Of a stretch of DNA of 64,000 nt, positions 11,747 to 22,734 are shown piece by piece; the stretch's first letter is position 1, and the number at the start of each line of letters is the position of its first letter. The position numbers were made by a program, and so were the translations under genes. The notes beneath the pieces were generated by a model. That model was not told the origin of the DNA. It searched no databases and saw only the letters and a program-made list of their open reading frames with translations. This stretch comes from Cryptomeria japonica (taxonomy: Eukaryota; Streptophyta; Pinopsida; Cupressales; Cupressaceae). The DNA is taken from contig NC_081411.1 of the NCBI RefSeq assembly GCF_030272615.1, forward strand, positions 38,634,640-38,698,639, given 5' to 3'.

Positions 11747-14700
11747 CTAGTCTAGCATGTCATCTACCCCCCGATCTTGCTGATCAATGTTTCGGGAAGG
11801 CAGGGAACACGCTAGGGGAGGAACATCCAACACAGCAGATGGAGCTATCACAAGATCCAAACAAGGGCTATGTTCATGTTCCAAGCCACGTTGTTCTTGT
11901 CTAGGAGCTAGGATAAGTGCTTTAGAAAATTCATTAGATAAATGGTTATCAACATCAACAAGTTCATATTCACTATCAGAAGCAAGAGGAGTAACATTTT
12001 CATCATGAATAACATTTTCATCTATATCATCATCAAGATTTATAAAAATAGGATCTTTAACTCGCACAGGATCAAGACCATCATGCATCTTATGTTTAGG
12101 AGATTTAGGCTCAATATCCGGCTGAGGAATAATGCTTGTTGAAGGTGTTTTTGGATATTGTAAAGTTTGAGAAGCAGTTGCTTGAGCCCTAAGACGACGT
12201 TTTCGTCGGCGTTCACGTGCAGAACGATTACGTCTAGTCTTAGTAGGAAGTGTAGAAGATTGAGGAGGAGGAATGTTCTCATCCTTAGCACTTGGGTGTT
12301 TAGGTTGTGGTCTCTTAGGCTGGATAATAGGAGAAGAAGAAGGTCTCTTTTCTCTATAAAAGGCAGGAGGAGGAACTGCTCCATATAAAGGAGGAATTTT
12401 TGGTTTAGGGAGAAGACCAAGTCCATCATGACGAGGAGGTATAGGTCTACTCTTAGAAGGTTTATCAGGCATAGACATAGTCACATCCATGGGGACGGGT
12501 TGGGAATGTTCTTGAGGAAAGACATTAGTTTTATCTTTCAAAGGAAGAATTTCCTTCTCAAGAATGATAGGAATGTCAAGTTTAGGTGTTCTAGGTTCAC
12601 TTAAAGATAGGATCATATCTGTTTTCCACTTTTGATAAGATTTGAAAAGATGATCACTTCGCGGAGGAAGAGATTGGAATTGTTTAGGCCAAAAGTAATC
12701 AATAGGAACACTAGAGGTTCTTTCAGCTGGTTTAAAGAGACTATGATTGACGGTAACAACTTCACCATTATGGGGAAATTTCAAACACTTATGTATAGGA
12801 GAAGCAATAGCCTTCATGGAAGATAGCCAAGGATAGCCAAGCTTCACACGAAATTGTTCGGAAGAAGGAATAATAGCAAAGTTCACATCAAGAGATTTAT
12901 TATGGACCTCAATAGGCAATGTAATAGAACCAATTGCAGGAGAAGAAAATGCATCAAATAGTTTCACAATCACATCTGTTTTGTCATAGATCACTTGATT
13001 CAATTGCAAAGTAAAAAGAAATTCTTCAGTAATAACATTATTCATGCACGAAGGATCAATAAGCACTCCACGGCAAGGTGTATTTTTGACTTTTGCAACT
13101 ATATATAAAGGACCATCAGGTGCTCTAATGGTTTCACTAGAATCAAATGTGATGGAAGGTTCTTTAGGGATTTCTTGCTGCTCCACAAAGTTAATCACAT
13201 TCGGAGTCATAGACACAAGACCATCAGATGAAAGAGAGGAATCATTAGCCTCAATCGCATTAGAGGTATGAGAGGTATGAGAAGGCAATGGATCAGTGAA
13301 AATCTGAAGATTTTGGTTAGGAGGAGCTACAGATGTGTTGCCTTTATCATTCACTCCAGAAACAGAAATAGTATTATTATCAATCAAATCCTGAATTTTA
13401 CCCTTTAAAGAAAAACATTTTTCAGTATCATGACCAGGCTGACGATGAAAATGACAAAAAGCTTTGTGATCAAAATAAGGTGAAGTAATTTTTGCAGGAT
13501 CAATTTGTCGTACAGGAGGAAGAGTAAGCACATTTTGTCCCAATAACTTATTCATAATATCATGCAATGATTCATTCAAAGGAGTATACTTTCTTTCTTT
13601 CTTGAAAAATTTAGAAATAGGAGGCACACCTGATGCTACATTCACATTGTTGTTGATGATGTTTTCATTGAATTTGATGGAATCTCTGTTCGGTTTAAAC
13701 TTCCCAAATGGTTGTTGACTGCTATCACCCTTATCACTCGGAGCCATAAGATGTGATTGTTCCATTTGACTCACAGTCAGTTGATAATTGTGAAGAGTGG
13801 CACACAACTGTTGGAAAGAAGTAAACTCAGAAAACAGAAGTTTGTCTCGAATATCTTTTTGCAAATTAGAAATAAAGATTCTTTGAATATCATTATCAGG
13901 CACTGGAAAAGAAATTTGAGCATACAAATGCTTATATCTACCAATAAAATCAGTCACTTTTTCTTTAACACCTTGTTTACAATGCATTAAATCAATCAAA
14001 GTAACTTTAGGACTTATATTGTTTTGAAATTGTTGAATGAAAGCATTTGCAAGTTGTTCGAAAGAATTAATAGAATAAGAAGGCAACGAGCAATACCATT
14101 GTAAGGCTTTGTCTCTTAATGTTCTAGTAAATAGTTTCGCAAGCAACCTTGAGTCATAAGCAAAATCAGTACAAATTGTTTGAAAAGTCTTAACATGTGT
14201 TAGAGGATCTCCTTTACCATTATAAAGCTCCAAATGCGGGATTTCAACATGTTTAGGAGGAATAGCTCGAACAATATCAAGAGAAAGTGGGCTCGCAACG
14301 TCAAATGTGGGCACACTAAACTTAGATTGATTCATAGAGGCAATTTGTTGCTGTAAAGAAGAGACAGTTTGTGCAAGATTGTTAATGGTCGCTTCAGTCG
14401 AAGAGTTCATATTAGGTGTGTTAGATTGAGATGGAGGTGTGATGTTATTGAAAGAAGGTAAAGAGTAAGGTGGTGGGACCATATGATAGTCAACCATAGG
14501 GGATGATTGGATAGGAGGAACACTACAAGGAGGAATGGAATGGTTAAATGAATTGCCCCCTTGCATCATGTTCATTTGTGAATATGTAATAGGAACATTC
14601 ATTGAAGGAATGTACGAAGAAGTTGGATTGAATGAAGGAATAGGGTTAATTGAAGAAGAGGGAGGATTGCCCCCATGACTAGTGATCACAGGAGGAATGT

Positions 14701-15103
14701 CTTGTATAGAGGTGGCCATGATGTTTGATGTAAAGGTAGGTATGCTAGCAATAGGAGTTGTCAAAGGAATAGAATGATTGACTTGTGTAGGAGGTTGTGT
14801 ATAACCTAAAGATTCAGCACAACTCTTCATAGGCATCACATTCGAATCCACAATATGTGCGATACCACGCAAAACATCAATTCCATTCTTATCACTTTGA
14901 AGCATGCATTTTAGACCCTCAATTAAAGGAAGAGCTTGACTATCGGGATACTCATGAGACATCCATTGGTGAAAATCGTCAAATTGGTTATCCAATTTGG
15001 AAAGTTGTTCAACGGAAACTTCATGGGGAGCTTCTTCATCTTTAGGAGGATTAGAGGAATTACTCATATCCTCGTTAAAAAGGCCACTCAAATTAGGTTC
15101 CAT
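11747..15103 (-). CDS. Gag-type polyprotein of the LTR element (gag with retropepsin-like domain)
   Basis: A single open frame of 1118 codons begins MEPNLSGLFNEDMS. The N-terminal third is rich in Pro, Ser and Asn. A retrotransposon-gag domain follows at about residues 290-430, with DKALQWYCSLPSYS and LANAFIQQFQ as landmarks. A zinc-knuckle-like CHFHRQPGHDTEKC is near residue 550. A retropepsin-like fold is likely at about 670-770 (GPLYIVAKVKNTP to LGYPWLSSM). A very basic segment near residue 960 (TRRNRSARERRRKRRLR) might bind nucleic acid. Gag would form the particle that packages the element RNA. Reverse transcriptase and integrase would have to come from another element, as no such domains follow. 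The domain calls rest on pattern recognition. Confidence 0.85.
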   Translation of the reverse strand: MEPNLSGLFNEDMSNSSNPPKDEEAPHEVSVEQLSKLDNQFDDFHQWMSHEYPDSQALPLIEGLKCMLQSDKNGIDVLRGIAHIVDSNVMPMKSCAESLGYTQPPTQVNHSIPLTTPIASIPTFTSNIMATSIQDIPPVITSHGGNPPSSSINPIPSFNPTSSYIPSMNVPITYSQMNMMQGGNSFNHSIPPCSVPPIQSSPMVDYHMVPPPYSLPSFNNITPPSQSNTPNMNSSTEATINNLAQTVSSLQQQIASMNQSKFSVPTFDVASPLSLDIVRAIPPKHVEIPHLELYNGKGDPLTHVKTFQTICTDFAYDSRLLAKLFTRTLRDKALQWYCSLPSYSINSFEQLANAFIQQFQNNISPKVTLIDLMHCKQGVKEKVTDFIGRYKHLYAQISFPVPDNDIQRIFISNLQKDIRDKLLFSEFTSFQQLCATLHNYQLTVSQMEQSHLMAPSDKGDSSQQPFGKFKPNRDSIKFNENIINNNVNVASGVPPISKFFKKERKYTPLNESLHDIMNKLLGQNVLTLPPVRQIDPAKITSPYFDHKAFCHFHRQPGHDTEKCFSLKGKIQDLIDNNTISVSGVNDKGNTSVAPPNQNLQIFTDPLPSHTSHTSNAIEANDSSLSSDGLVSMTPNVINFVEQQEIPKEPSITFDSSETIRAPDGPLYIVAKVKNTPCRGVLIDPSCMNNVITEEFLFTLQLNQVIYDKTDVIVKLFDAFSSPAIGSITLPIEVHNKSLDVNFAIIPSSEQFRVKLGYPWLSSMKAIASPIHKCLKFPHNGEVVTVNHSLFKPAERTSSVPIDYFWPKQFQSLPPRSDHLFKSYQKWKTDMILSLSEPRTPKLDIPIILEKEILPLKDKTNVFPQEHSQPVPMDVTMSMPDKPSKSRPIPPRHDGLGLLPKPKIPPLYGAVPPPAFYREKRPSSSPIIQPKRPQPKHPSAKDENIPPPQSSTLPTKTRRNRSARERRRKRRLRAQATASQTLQYPKTPSTSIIPQPDIEPKSPKHKMHDGLDPVRVKDPIFINLDDDIDENVIHDENVTPLASDSEYELVDVDNHLSNEFSKALILAPRQEQRGLEHEHSPCLDLVIAPSAVLDVPPLACSLPSRNIDQQDRGVDDMLD

Positions 15104-16365
15104 CTCCTCGGTAGTTAAACCTCGGAAAGACTTAATTCTACGGCTTCGTCTAACGGGAATAGTGTAAGTAGGGCTTACTGTTGTAACTCATGCACTAGAG
15201 AGAGAGAAAAGATTTTGATCTTAGAGGTAGCAATTTTCAGTAAAACCAGCCAATCTTCCAGATTTAAGCTGTTAAATACAATCACAACAGTCTCCCGAAA
15301 TTTCGGAAAAAATGTCCGGGACCGTGGCGCCTGGAGTGCAACACGGTCCTTGCAACTTTTTTCGAAATTTGCAGGGATGAAAGGTATGATGATTTTAGAG
15401 CTAATCTGAAAAAATTGAGGGATTTTACGATCTGTAGATAGGCCAAATTAAAGTTGCAATCTCAAAATTGAACCCTATCAAGATTGTCGAAAAATGCAAA
15501 ATTTGAATTTTTGAAAAAGAGAGGGAAACTGAAATTTTGAATTTTATGATTTTAGAGGGAATGTTAAAAGCAGTGCAAATTTTGAAAATTAAAAATTGAC
15601 TCAATTTCACGCAAAATTCAATTTTGAAAGCGGAAATCAAAGTTGTTGTAATTAAGCACTTAATTTCAAAAGTCATAAATTGCAAGAATTTGAATAAAGC
15701 ACTGAAATTTCGAATGAATGTAGACACACTTTTCAGATTTAGGATAGTAAGAACACAATTTTGACACAAAATTTTAATTTTGACAATTTTTGAATGATTA
15801 GGAGCCTTAGACCAAGCAATCGCAAGACCAACTTTGACTGCAATTTTGAAGGTGTTATAATTGATAAAATCAGCCAAAATTCTGGATTTTAGCAGAAAAA
15901 CACAGTAAGATGTCGCTCCCAAAATTTCGGAAAAAATGTCGGGGACGATGGTGCTCGGAGTGCAACACGGTCCTCGCAACTTTTTTCCAAATTTTCAGGG
16001 ATGAAGGATAATGTGATTTTATTGCAGAATCCAAAGTTACAGCTGATTTGGAGATGTTTTGATCGGTCAAATTGTCGGACAAAGGTTGAATTAAGAGGGT
16101 TTCAAAAATTAGGGTTTTGACATTTAACCACTTAATTTTCAAAATTAAAGTACAGATATGAATTGATAATTTATAATAGAAAGGCAGATCTGAAGCAAGC
16201 ATTAACCATTAAACATTTCGCAAGTTCAATGTTCAAAAAGAAAATTTAGGGTTTTTATGCAATCACCTCTAAAATTTTGCAAAAGATCAAACATGGAAAG
16301 GTAATCAACTTTTCAGATCTAAGCATGAAAAATCAGAAAGGATGTTCACGTCGGGTTCACCAAAA
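15104..16365 (-). other. Long 5' leader of the LTR element with a duplicated module
   Basis: About 1.26 kb of leader lies between the 5' LTR and the gag start. A module of about 105 bp occurs twice, at 15292-15399 and 15916-16020. It includes TTTCGGAAAAAATGTC, GGAGTGCAACACGGTCCT and GCAACTTTTTT. The copies are about 620 bp apart. Such leaders usually hold dimerisation and packaging signals, but that role is only inferred here. Confidence 0.7.
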
Positions 16366-17624
16366 TGTAAAGCGGAAAATCGCGGTCGAACCCTAGTTGT
16401 TCTCCCCTCTTCCGACTCCGAGGAGAGAGAAGGGAGGTTCGCTAGGATTCAATGGGTTTTCACTTAGGGGGAAGAATTTACATTCAAAAGAAGGGTTGAA
16501 ACTCATAAGATCCAATCCCACATAATGTAAGATTGGATGCTAAATGAATTTCAAGGGTTAGGAAAGCAAGGCTACCCTCTTTTGTAAAGAATGTGCATAG
16601 AAGAATTAAGCTAAGCATGCATAGAAAGTGACAAAGATTCGCTTATAAACTGAGTTTAGGTTATAGGATGAAGCTGCGGACCTGGAATTAGCAGTAAAAT
16701 GTCGATACGGCACTGTCCTGCAAATTTGAGCAAAAGTTGTCGGGACGATGGCGCCCGGCGCCACGGTCCTCCGAAAAATCCGTCAAACGAAGGGGGATCG
16801 GTTCGTCTCTGCACAAGGATTCCAGATCTTCAATTTCAGCCGCGTACCTGCAACCTACACACAGAAAAGCGAAGACGATTAGGGGGTTAGGGATTAGGGG
16901 TTTGCCTTTAGGTCAAACCCCGGTTTTGGAATTAACCAAGAAATGAGCAAGAGCTGTAAATGTAAATGACTATAATGCAAACAAGTACTAATACCTTGTT
17001 CTAAGGATGTTGGTATCCTTATGTGCGAAGGTTTAGATGTTGTATGTTGTAGTATGTAGTATGTTGTATGTGATCTCCTCTTCAATGGTTGAATCCTTGT
17101 CTTGAATGCAACACTTAGCCTTGAATGGAGACTTGAAATGATTGATTGCTTGAATGCTTGAGTATAGTTTCCACGCTTTGTACACATATCCTCCTCATAT
17201 CAAATGAGAGAGAAAAATGTAGTTTATATACTTGTCAATTAGGGTTGATAGACTGATTTTCCCGACCTTAGGCCGACCAGGGAAGTATATTTCCAAATTG
17301 CAATCAAAAAGACCCGATATCACTTAGGAGACCAGGCCCAAAATAGGACCCAGGGACCAGGGCGCTGGGCGCCATGGTCCTGGAGGACCAGGGCGCTAGG
17401 CGCTCTGGTCCCTCACTGGTCCTGAGGGACCAGAGCGCTAGGCGCTCTGGTCCCACCTCCGGGACAGCGGGGTGCAAGGAGGTTCAGGCCAAGGTGCTTG
17501 AAAAATGCAGTTTTTGGTGTCGTGAGCAAGTTTTGGGGTCTCCATTCAGGTTGCGTGTTGCGTCGCCATCGTGAAGACCGAAATGCAGTCGAAATTGCAA
17601 GTGTCGCAATTTTAGGACGCTACA
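16366..17624 (-). repeat. 5' LTR (element sense) of the gag-only element
   Basis: 1259 bp, a partner of 9785-11001. It is 42 bp longer because of one additional copy of the GGACCAG...CTGGTCC hairpin unit at about 17411-17452. The element promoter should lie here, transcribing toward lower coordinates. Confidence 0.93.
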
Positions 17625-17629
17625 CTTTG

Positions 17630-19050
17630 AAATAAATAAAGACGCTCTTTCTTTCAATCTTCAAGCCCCAACCATGCTCGAGCTCTCTCTTTGTCAACAC
17701 GTGGCACACTAGTGGAGCTTTTCGAGCCTTCTTTTCCCTTCGCTTTTGAAAATCGCATGGTGCCAACATGTGGCATGTTGGCGCACCTTTGGGAGAGTAA
17801 AGAGTCGTGCACTTGCTAAAATCATGACATGCTGACATGAGGCACTTTGGAGTTCCATGTCGCAACTATTGGAAAGGTCTTCAAAATTTCAACTTGATCG
17901 AGGCATAGTAATTTTGGGTTGAAACCGCTTACACATTCATCACACCCCTAGAAATAGGAGATACCTTCTTACCTATGATTCTCTTGTTGTGATTAAATGT
18001 AAGCTAAGTGCATATGATGTTGACTTTAGACTCCTTATACCTATATTCCTCATTGTTTAAAATATACAATGGATTTATGGTTCTTTATTTGCAATCCATT
18101 CTGTTGCTATGTGCTTTAAATGTATTTGTAGAGTTTTCTATTCTCTACTTTGGTGCATTGGCCCATTTACATTCTATGCATGTTGTCCCTTTAATTGTAC
18201 CCGCTTCGATCACTTTTCCCTATGTTTTTTTATATAATGTAGTATTCAAATAAATTTAGTAGGAGCCAATCTTCTTCAGAGGTCTCTCGAGTGTCAAAGT
18301 TGTCCCATTTTCCCATTGTCTTGTACAAGTCATTTTTGAAACGTTAACAATTATCAAATATTTTTTGTGATAGATATGCATTGAAAATTTCCTTTCAAAT
18401 ATTTTGACATATCATGAATAAAAGAAGTACAGATGATTCTTAAGAATCTTTGTTTGCATATTTTCTTTTTTCATACGATATATTTTTTAAAAAAAAAAAT
18501 TATTATATTATAATTGAAATTAATAAATACACCTATAGACCATCAAATTCAAACAGATGATACTATCTTTGACAAATGAAAGCTCTCAACAAATGTAAAA
18601 CTTGTTATAAATATGGCCATCATAACATATATCTGATGGGTTCAATTTCTCAACTAAAGAGCTGAATCCTTGGCTTGTTAGCTTTCTCTTTGCACATATA
18701 AGATTTACAGTTATGCCGTCTGCAACAATCCAACAAATCTCATCAAAACTTATAAATAGGAGAAAGACCGGCTTCAATAGTTAAGATAATATTTTTAAAT
18801 TTAAAAATTAGCACTATTTTTAATATTATATTTCTTTAAAATTACTAGTAATGACCACTATGATCTGATATCTGTTTCCCTTGCCTATGTTATTTTTTAA
18901 TGAATACCTACACCAGTTTGTATTAATTTAAATAAATATTCATATCAAAGTGATTGATGGGTTTTGCAGTCAGAGAACATCAATTTCAAGCTTACAATTT
19001 TTCTGGTAGATACCCCATAATATCTTCCCAAGTCTAACAGTCTATAACAA
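17630..19050. other. Non-coding flank right of the LTR element
   Basis: No gene is seen. At 17690-17850 there are three variants of a CACGTGGCAC-like word (CAACACGTGGCAC, CCAACATGTGGCATG, GCTGACATGAGGCAC), which may belong to an older LTR. From 18290 to 19050 the sequence is AT-rich and includes the probable 3' UTR of SDR copy A next to 19060. Confidence 0.4.
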
Positions 19051-19059
19051 CAATGTTAT

Positions 19060-20115
19060 CTAATACAATCCCCAGTTGTTGTTTACAACTCTTATTCCCC
19101 CATCCACCACTATATTATGACCGCTCACATATTTGGAATCCTCACTGGCCAGATACAAAGCAGCCTCTGCAATGTCCTCTGCTTTAAGAACTGCTTCCTT
19201 TAAGGGGACTACGGCCTGAGCCGCGGCCTCGATCTGGGCACTTACCTCTGCTGAAGGGGTCACTCCCACATAATTCATTACCAGATCTGTGGCAACTGTA
19301 GCTGGAGAAATACAATTCACTCGTATACCAAATCTACCCAGCTCGGCTGCAACATTTTTAGTCAGCCCAATTACGGCATGTTTGGAGGCAGTATAGGAAT
19401 AAGTAGCCATTCCTCCTACTATTCCTGCAACACTAGCCGTTGAGATAATGTTGCCCTTTCTATTGGGTATCATAACACGGGCTGCATGCTTAATGCCGTG
19501 CATTACCCCTTTTACATTGATATTCATCACTCGCTCGAATTCCCCCATATCATACTCTGCCACGCTCACTTTCTGGATGTTGGTGACTCCTGCGTTATTA
19601 TACATTATGTGCAGCTTTCCGTGCTTTTCCATGGTCAAATCAACGGCTGCGCATACATCTTTCTCTTTGGTCACGTCACAGTGGATATATGTTACCAAGG
19701 GAGAAAGGGAATCTGCAACTTTCATACCAGCCTCATCTGCAATGTCTGCAATAATGACTTTGGCTCCATGATTTGCGAATAACCGAACAGCGGCCTCTCC
19801 AAGGCCTGCCGATCCGCCTGTGATTATTACAATCTTACCTTCCAGTCTGTATTTAGCAAATACATATTTGTTAAAACAGAAATATCATCCTGACAAACAA
19901 AAATAGTTGAACGGAGTTCTCAGTCTCTGTTTCTATGTGCTTAGGATGTACAGAAAACTTGACACAGAGAGCTGTTTATGACAGTAAAATCTCATAAATT
20001 AATTAGGCTTCTAGAAAACAACAATTTCTTTTCAGATAGCATTACAAGGGTGAAGAATGTTTAAGAGTAAACAAAACCTTCTCCAGAGAGCTGCTGCAAC
20101 CATTCCCGTTGACAT
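19060..20115 (-). CDS. SDR copy A: NAD(H)-type short-chain dehydrogenase/reductase
   Basis: Two exons on the minus strand: 20115-20078 (38 nt, MSTGMVAAALWR then a split Arg codon) and 19846-19060 (787 nt), with a 231-nt intron (GT at 20077, AG at 19847). The product is 274 aa, the usual size for plant SDR110C enzymes. The cofactor motif TGGSAGLG is near residue 21. Asp in VIIADI after the second strand favours NAD(H). NNAG is at about 97. The catalytic Ser (TAS) lies 13 residues before Tyr in YTASK. The N-terminus has no signal peptide, so it is probably cytosolic. By family it oxidises or reduces a secondary alcohol or ketone, as in secoisolariciresinol or ABA2-type enzymes, but the substrate cannot be read. 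By eye it is about 80% identical to copy B over the last 204 residues. A TATA box sits 50 bp upstream. It lies head-to-head with B'. Confidence 0.9.
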
Positions 20116-20164
20116 TTTCTGGAGCTACAATGTATGCTTGAGTAATGGCTTTCGAAGGGCCGGC

Positions 20165-20170
20165 CTTATA
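20165..20170 (-). promoter_or_regulatory. TATA box of SDR copy A
   Basis: TATAAGGCCGGC reads on the minus strand 50 bp before the ATG at 20115. The block through the next 40 bp is recognisably the same as at the other SDR units, where it reads CCCCTATAAAGCCGGCTC. This supports both the promoter and the short first exon. Confidence 0.75.
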
Positions 20171-20279
20171 GCTAATATTTTTTAGTGAAATGCATGACAA
20201 GGAACTCTTCACAGCATCTAAAATTATTAGAAAGTCAAAGATGCTTGGAGGATAGTAACACATGCTTTAGAGCTAACAT

Positions 20280-21015
20280 CTAGAACTTACACTAGAACTT
20301 TTGTTCAAAACACTATACACCACATTGATGAATTTTCGATGCTTAGATCTCATTCGTTGAAAATATAGAATTATAGATTATTTAAGAGGATAAAAGATAA
20401 CTATATGCCTTCTGATTTTTATGTAATGTTAGTTTTATAATATTTAGGTCAAACATTTTAGAGCATAAAATAAAATAGATAATCTCTTGCCTCTTATTTT
20501 TATATATATGTTTTTATTAAAAAAGAATTAATTTTTTTAATAAGTTTATATGACTCTGAATTTGTTTTTTTATTAATTTATATTATTTTCTATGGATTTA
20601 TATCAGATTTTATAATATTAATTTTATCAATTTAAAGTTATGTTGTAGGTGTAAATCTACTTTCTTAGATATACTTATGTTGACAATTCTATCTTTAAAA
20701 TTTCAACAAATTTTTTTTCTTTAATCGATTTTTTATAGCATTTCATTGTGGTTTAGTGGTTTATATTTTGAGTATTTCAAATTGAATGTCTATGATAATA
20801 TAATTAAACACGAATTCTATGAGATTAGTTATCATCTAATTTAAGCATATTCAAGTATTATAAATTTCAATCAACAAAAAATATTTTTGTATATTAGATA
20901 GCAACTATACTAACAACTAGGGTAACCATACAAGTAGTTGTTATAGCTAACTTTCATCACCAACATATCATAAATGGTATATGGGATTTTGACATTAGTT
21001 GTTGTAAATGTTATG
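20280..21015. other. AT-rich intergenic region
   Basis: There is no coding sequence or recognised repeat apart from homopolymer-rich tracts. It lies between the divergent promoters of SDR copy A and the B' remnant. Confidence 0.5.
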
Positions 21016-21019
21016 CACG

Positions 21020-21425
21020 AAGGGTCAAAAAGTGGTCATTTCAAAGTGGGTGGCTATTACTGCATATGACTACAAGTAGCAAGGTTCCCCTCACCATGAG
21101 TCATGAAAAGCATGGATACCAAAAATTACAAAGCAAAGCCAAGTTCACTAAGTAACTTTGAGTATCAAGAAGGAAAATATGAGCGGAGTGTATGCCCCCA
21201 CATTAAAGTGATCGCACACGCCTTAACGAGAGCGATTGATTTAAGTTAGGATACACCCAACAAAGAGAAAGAGAGCATGTTATCGCAAGGATTTAGCCTC
21301 CAAATCAAGGAATAAACCCAAGGATAATGAACACAAAACACAAAACACAAAAGACAAGGTATTTTTGATTTCCTTGGGTTCAGTATGTTGTATGATAACT
21401 CATGTATATCATATCGTTAATTCAT
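21020..21425 (-). repeat. Fragment related to the 3' region of the gag-only LTR element
   Basis: This fragment aligns by eye with 11175-11530. Shared words include GTTATCGCAAGGATTTAGCC, ACCCAAGGATAATG/A and CAGTATG(T/C)TGTATGATAA. It also keeps the inverted-repeat neighbourhood at 21198-21250. No LTR is attached, so it is an old, isolated piece of a related element lying between SDR copies A and B'. Confidence 0.8.
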
Positions 21426-22129
21426 TTTTAAATTTCTAGTCATTAAAATAGCACCGAAAAAAAAGGGTGGGTGCCTTTCTAATGACAAGGAATTAGGATT
21501 TTCATTTCTTTGGTGCATTCTAAAGCTTCACAAAATAATCATGTATAATAACATTTATGTCTGTATTCTGTTTATTTAAAAAAATAAAAAAATGATGTTT
21601 TACACAAAATTAATTTATTTGTTCTTGTTTAGGTATTTCAAAAAAAGTCTTGGAAAGAAAGATATAAGCTACCATTGAAGAAATATATATGTGAACTAGA
21701 GAGAAGGGTTCTAGAACTTTGATTGTCCTTCACAAAGTATTTTTAATTCGCTTGGGACACGATCCCGACCTCATCCTTTATAATGTTAGAGTCTTGCACT
21801 CATCAAGACTTGATCCCTGGTGGGCCCATTTAAAGCCATTCAACTTCACCAGTAGACCAAGGGCCCATTAACATTAGTTAATTTCAATAATATATAATAA
21901 TATACTTTAAAATAATAACTAGATTATTTGCATCCTATTTTATTAAAAAAAAATCATATTTAATATGTATTTTTTGGTTAAATTGATGAAAATGTTTAAA
22001 TATAAAAGAATTTATATAAAATTGTTCATTAATTAAAAATAATTTGACACTTAAAACATCAAATAAAAGACATTGAAATGATCAAACCATCATTAAAAAA
22101 CAGATAAAGATGACCATCAAATTCCAGAC

Positions 22130-22712
22130 CTGCCCCCAAACCATTACTGATAAAAAATACCATCAAAACAACATACTGCTATCTGACAAACAACAAGATT
22201 AACTTAAAATAACCCAAAAAAACAACACAAGAAAACTGAAACCCGAACATTGCGAATCAGTCTACTATCACAAGAGTTAGAAACTGAGTTTTCTAGGTTT
22301 AGAGATGTTGGCTCTTTTTCTTGTCCCGTGCAACAGTCCAAGAAAAACAGCTTTACCCGACAATCTCTAAATAATTTGTCGATAATTTTAGATGGTGTTA
22401 AGCTTCACAGTAAAACGCTCATAGCTTACATGTCCCCTATAAAGCCGTCTCTTGGAAAGCTATCCCTCAAGGGTATTTTCTAGCTTCAGAAGATGTCTAC
22501 GGGACAGGTTGAGACTTCTCTCTGCGGGAGGTTTTTTCTCTTTCTTCCTTTAAACATTGTTCATGCTATTAATGGTCTCATATGAAAATGTTGATTGTTT
22601 TCTGTATGCCTTAAAGTTTATTAATCAACGTATATGCTGATTTTACTCTCACAATCATATCTCTGCGTCTCTGTCCATGCCAAATTTTCTTTCATCATCT
22701 CTTTTGAACTAA
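22130..22712 (+). pseudogene. SDR unit B': promoter, exon 1 and intron start without exon 2
   Basis: The sequence from about 22244 follows the upstream region of SDR copy B closely. Shared words include CAGTCTACTATCACAAGAG, GAAACTGAGTTTTCTAGG and CCCCTATAAAGCCG, with TATAAA at 22438-22443. Exon 1 is intact at 22493-22530 (MSTGQVETSLCGR, split Arg codon) with donor GT at 22531. Intron-like sequence runs to about 22712, and no second exon follows. Instead the sequence changes to a segment that matches the far downstream flank of copy C (56260-56670). A deletion has therefore removed exon 2 and several kilobases of flank. The promoter could still fire, but no enzyme can be made. Confidence 0.85.
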
Positions 22713-22734
22713 TCTTAGTTGCTTACTCATTCTT

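Larger units (their letters stand above)
9785..17624 (-). mobile_element. Young LTR retrotransposon, gag-only (TR-GAG-like), minus orientation
   Basis: Two near-identical LTRs (9785-11001 and 16366-17624) flank 5.4 kb. A 5-bp target duplication CTTTG sits outside at 9780-9784 and 17625-17629. In element sense (minus strand) each LTR starts TGTAGCG and ends TTTACA. A primer-binding-like site TGGTGAACCCGACGTGAAC lies next to the 5' LTR (about 16343-16361). A polypurine tract AAGTGGGGGCTAAA adjoins the 3' LTR (about 11002-11015). The interior has one 1118-codon gag-type frame and no visible integrase, reverse transcriptase or RNase H, so it looks structurally whole but non-autonomous. By eye the LTRs differ at about ten positions plus one 42-bp length change. 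That is under 1% divergence, or one to a few million years at slow conifer-like rates. Confidence 0.92.

Noticed and set aside
11747-15103. A domesticated host gag gene
   Set aside because: The frame sits in a young element with near-identical LTRs and target duplications, so an open frame is expected without host selection.
19448-19782. Open frames on the plus strand within SDR copy A (also 26024-26352 and 49152-49475 opposite B and C)
   Set aside because: They are the antisense of the conserved SDR exon and look similar to each other only because the sense strand is conserved.
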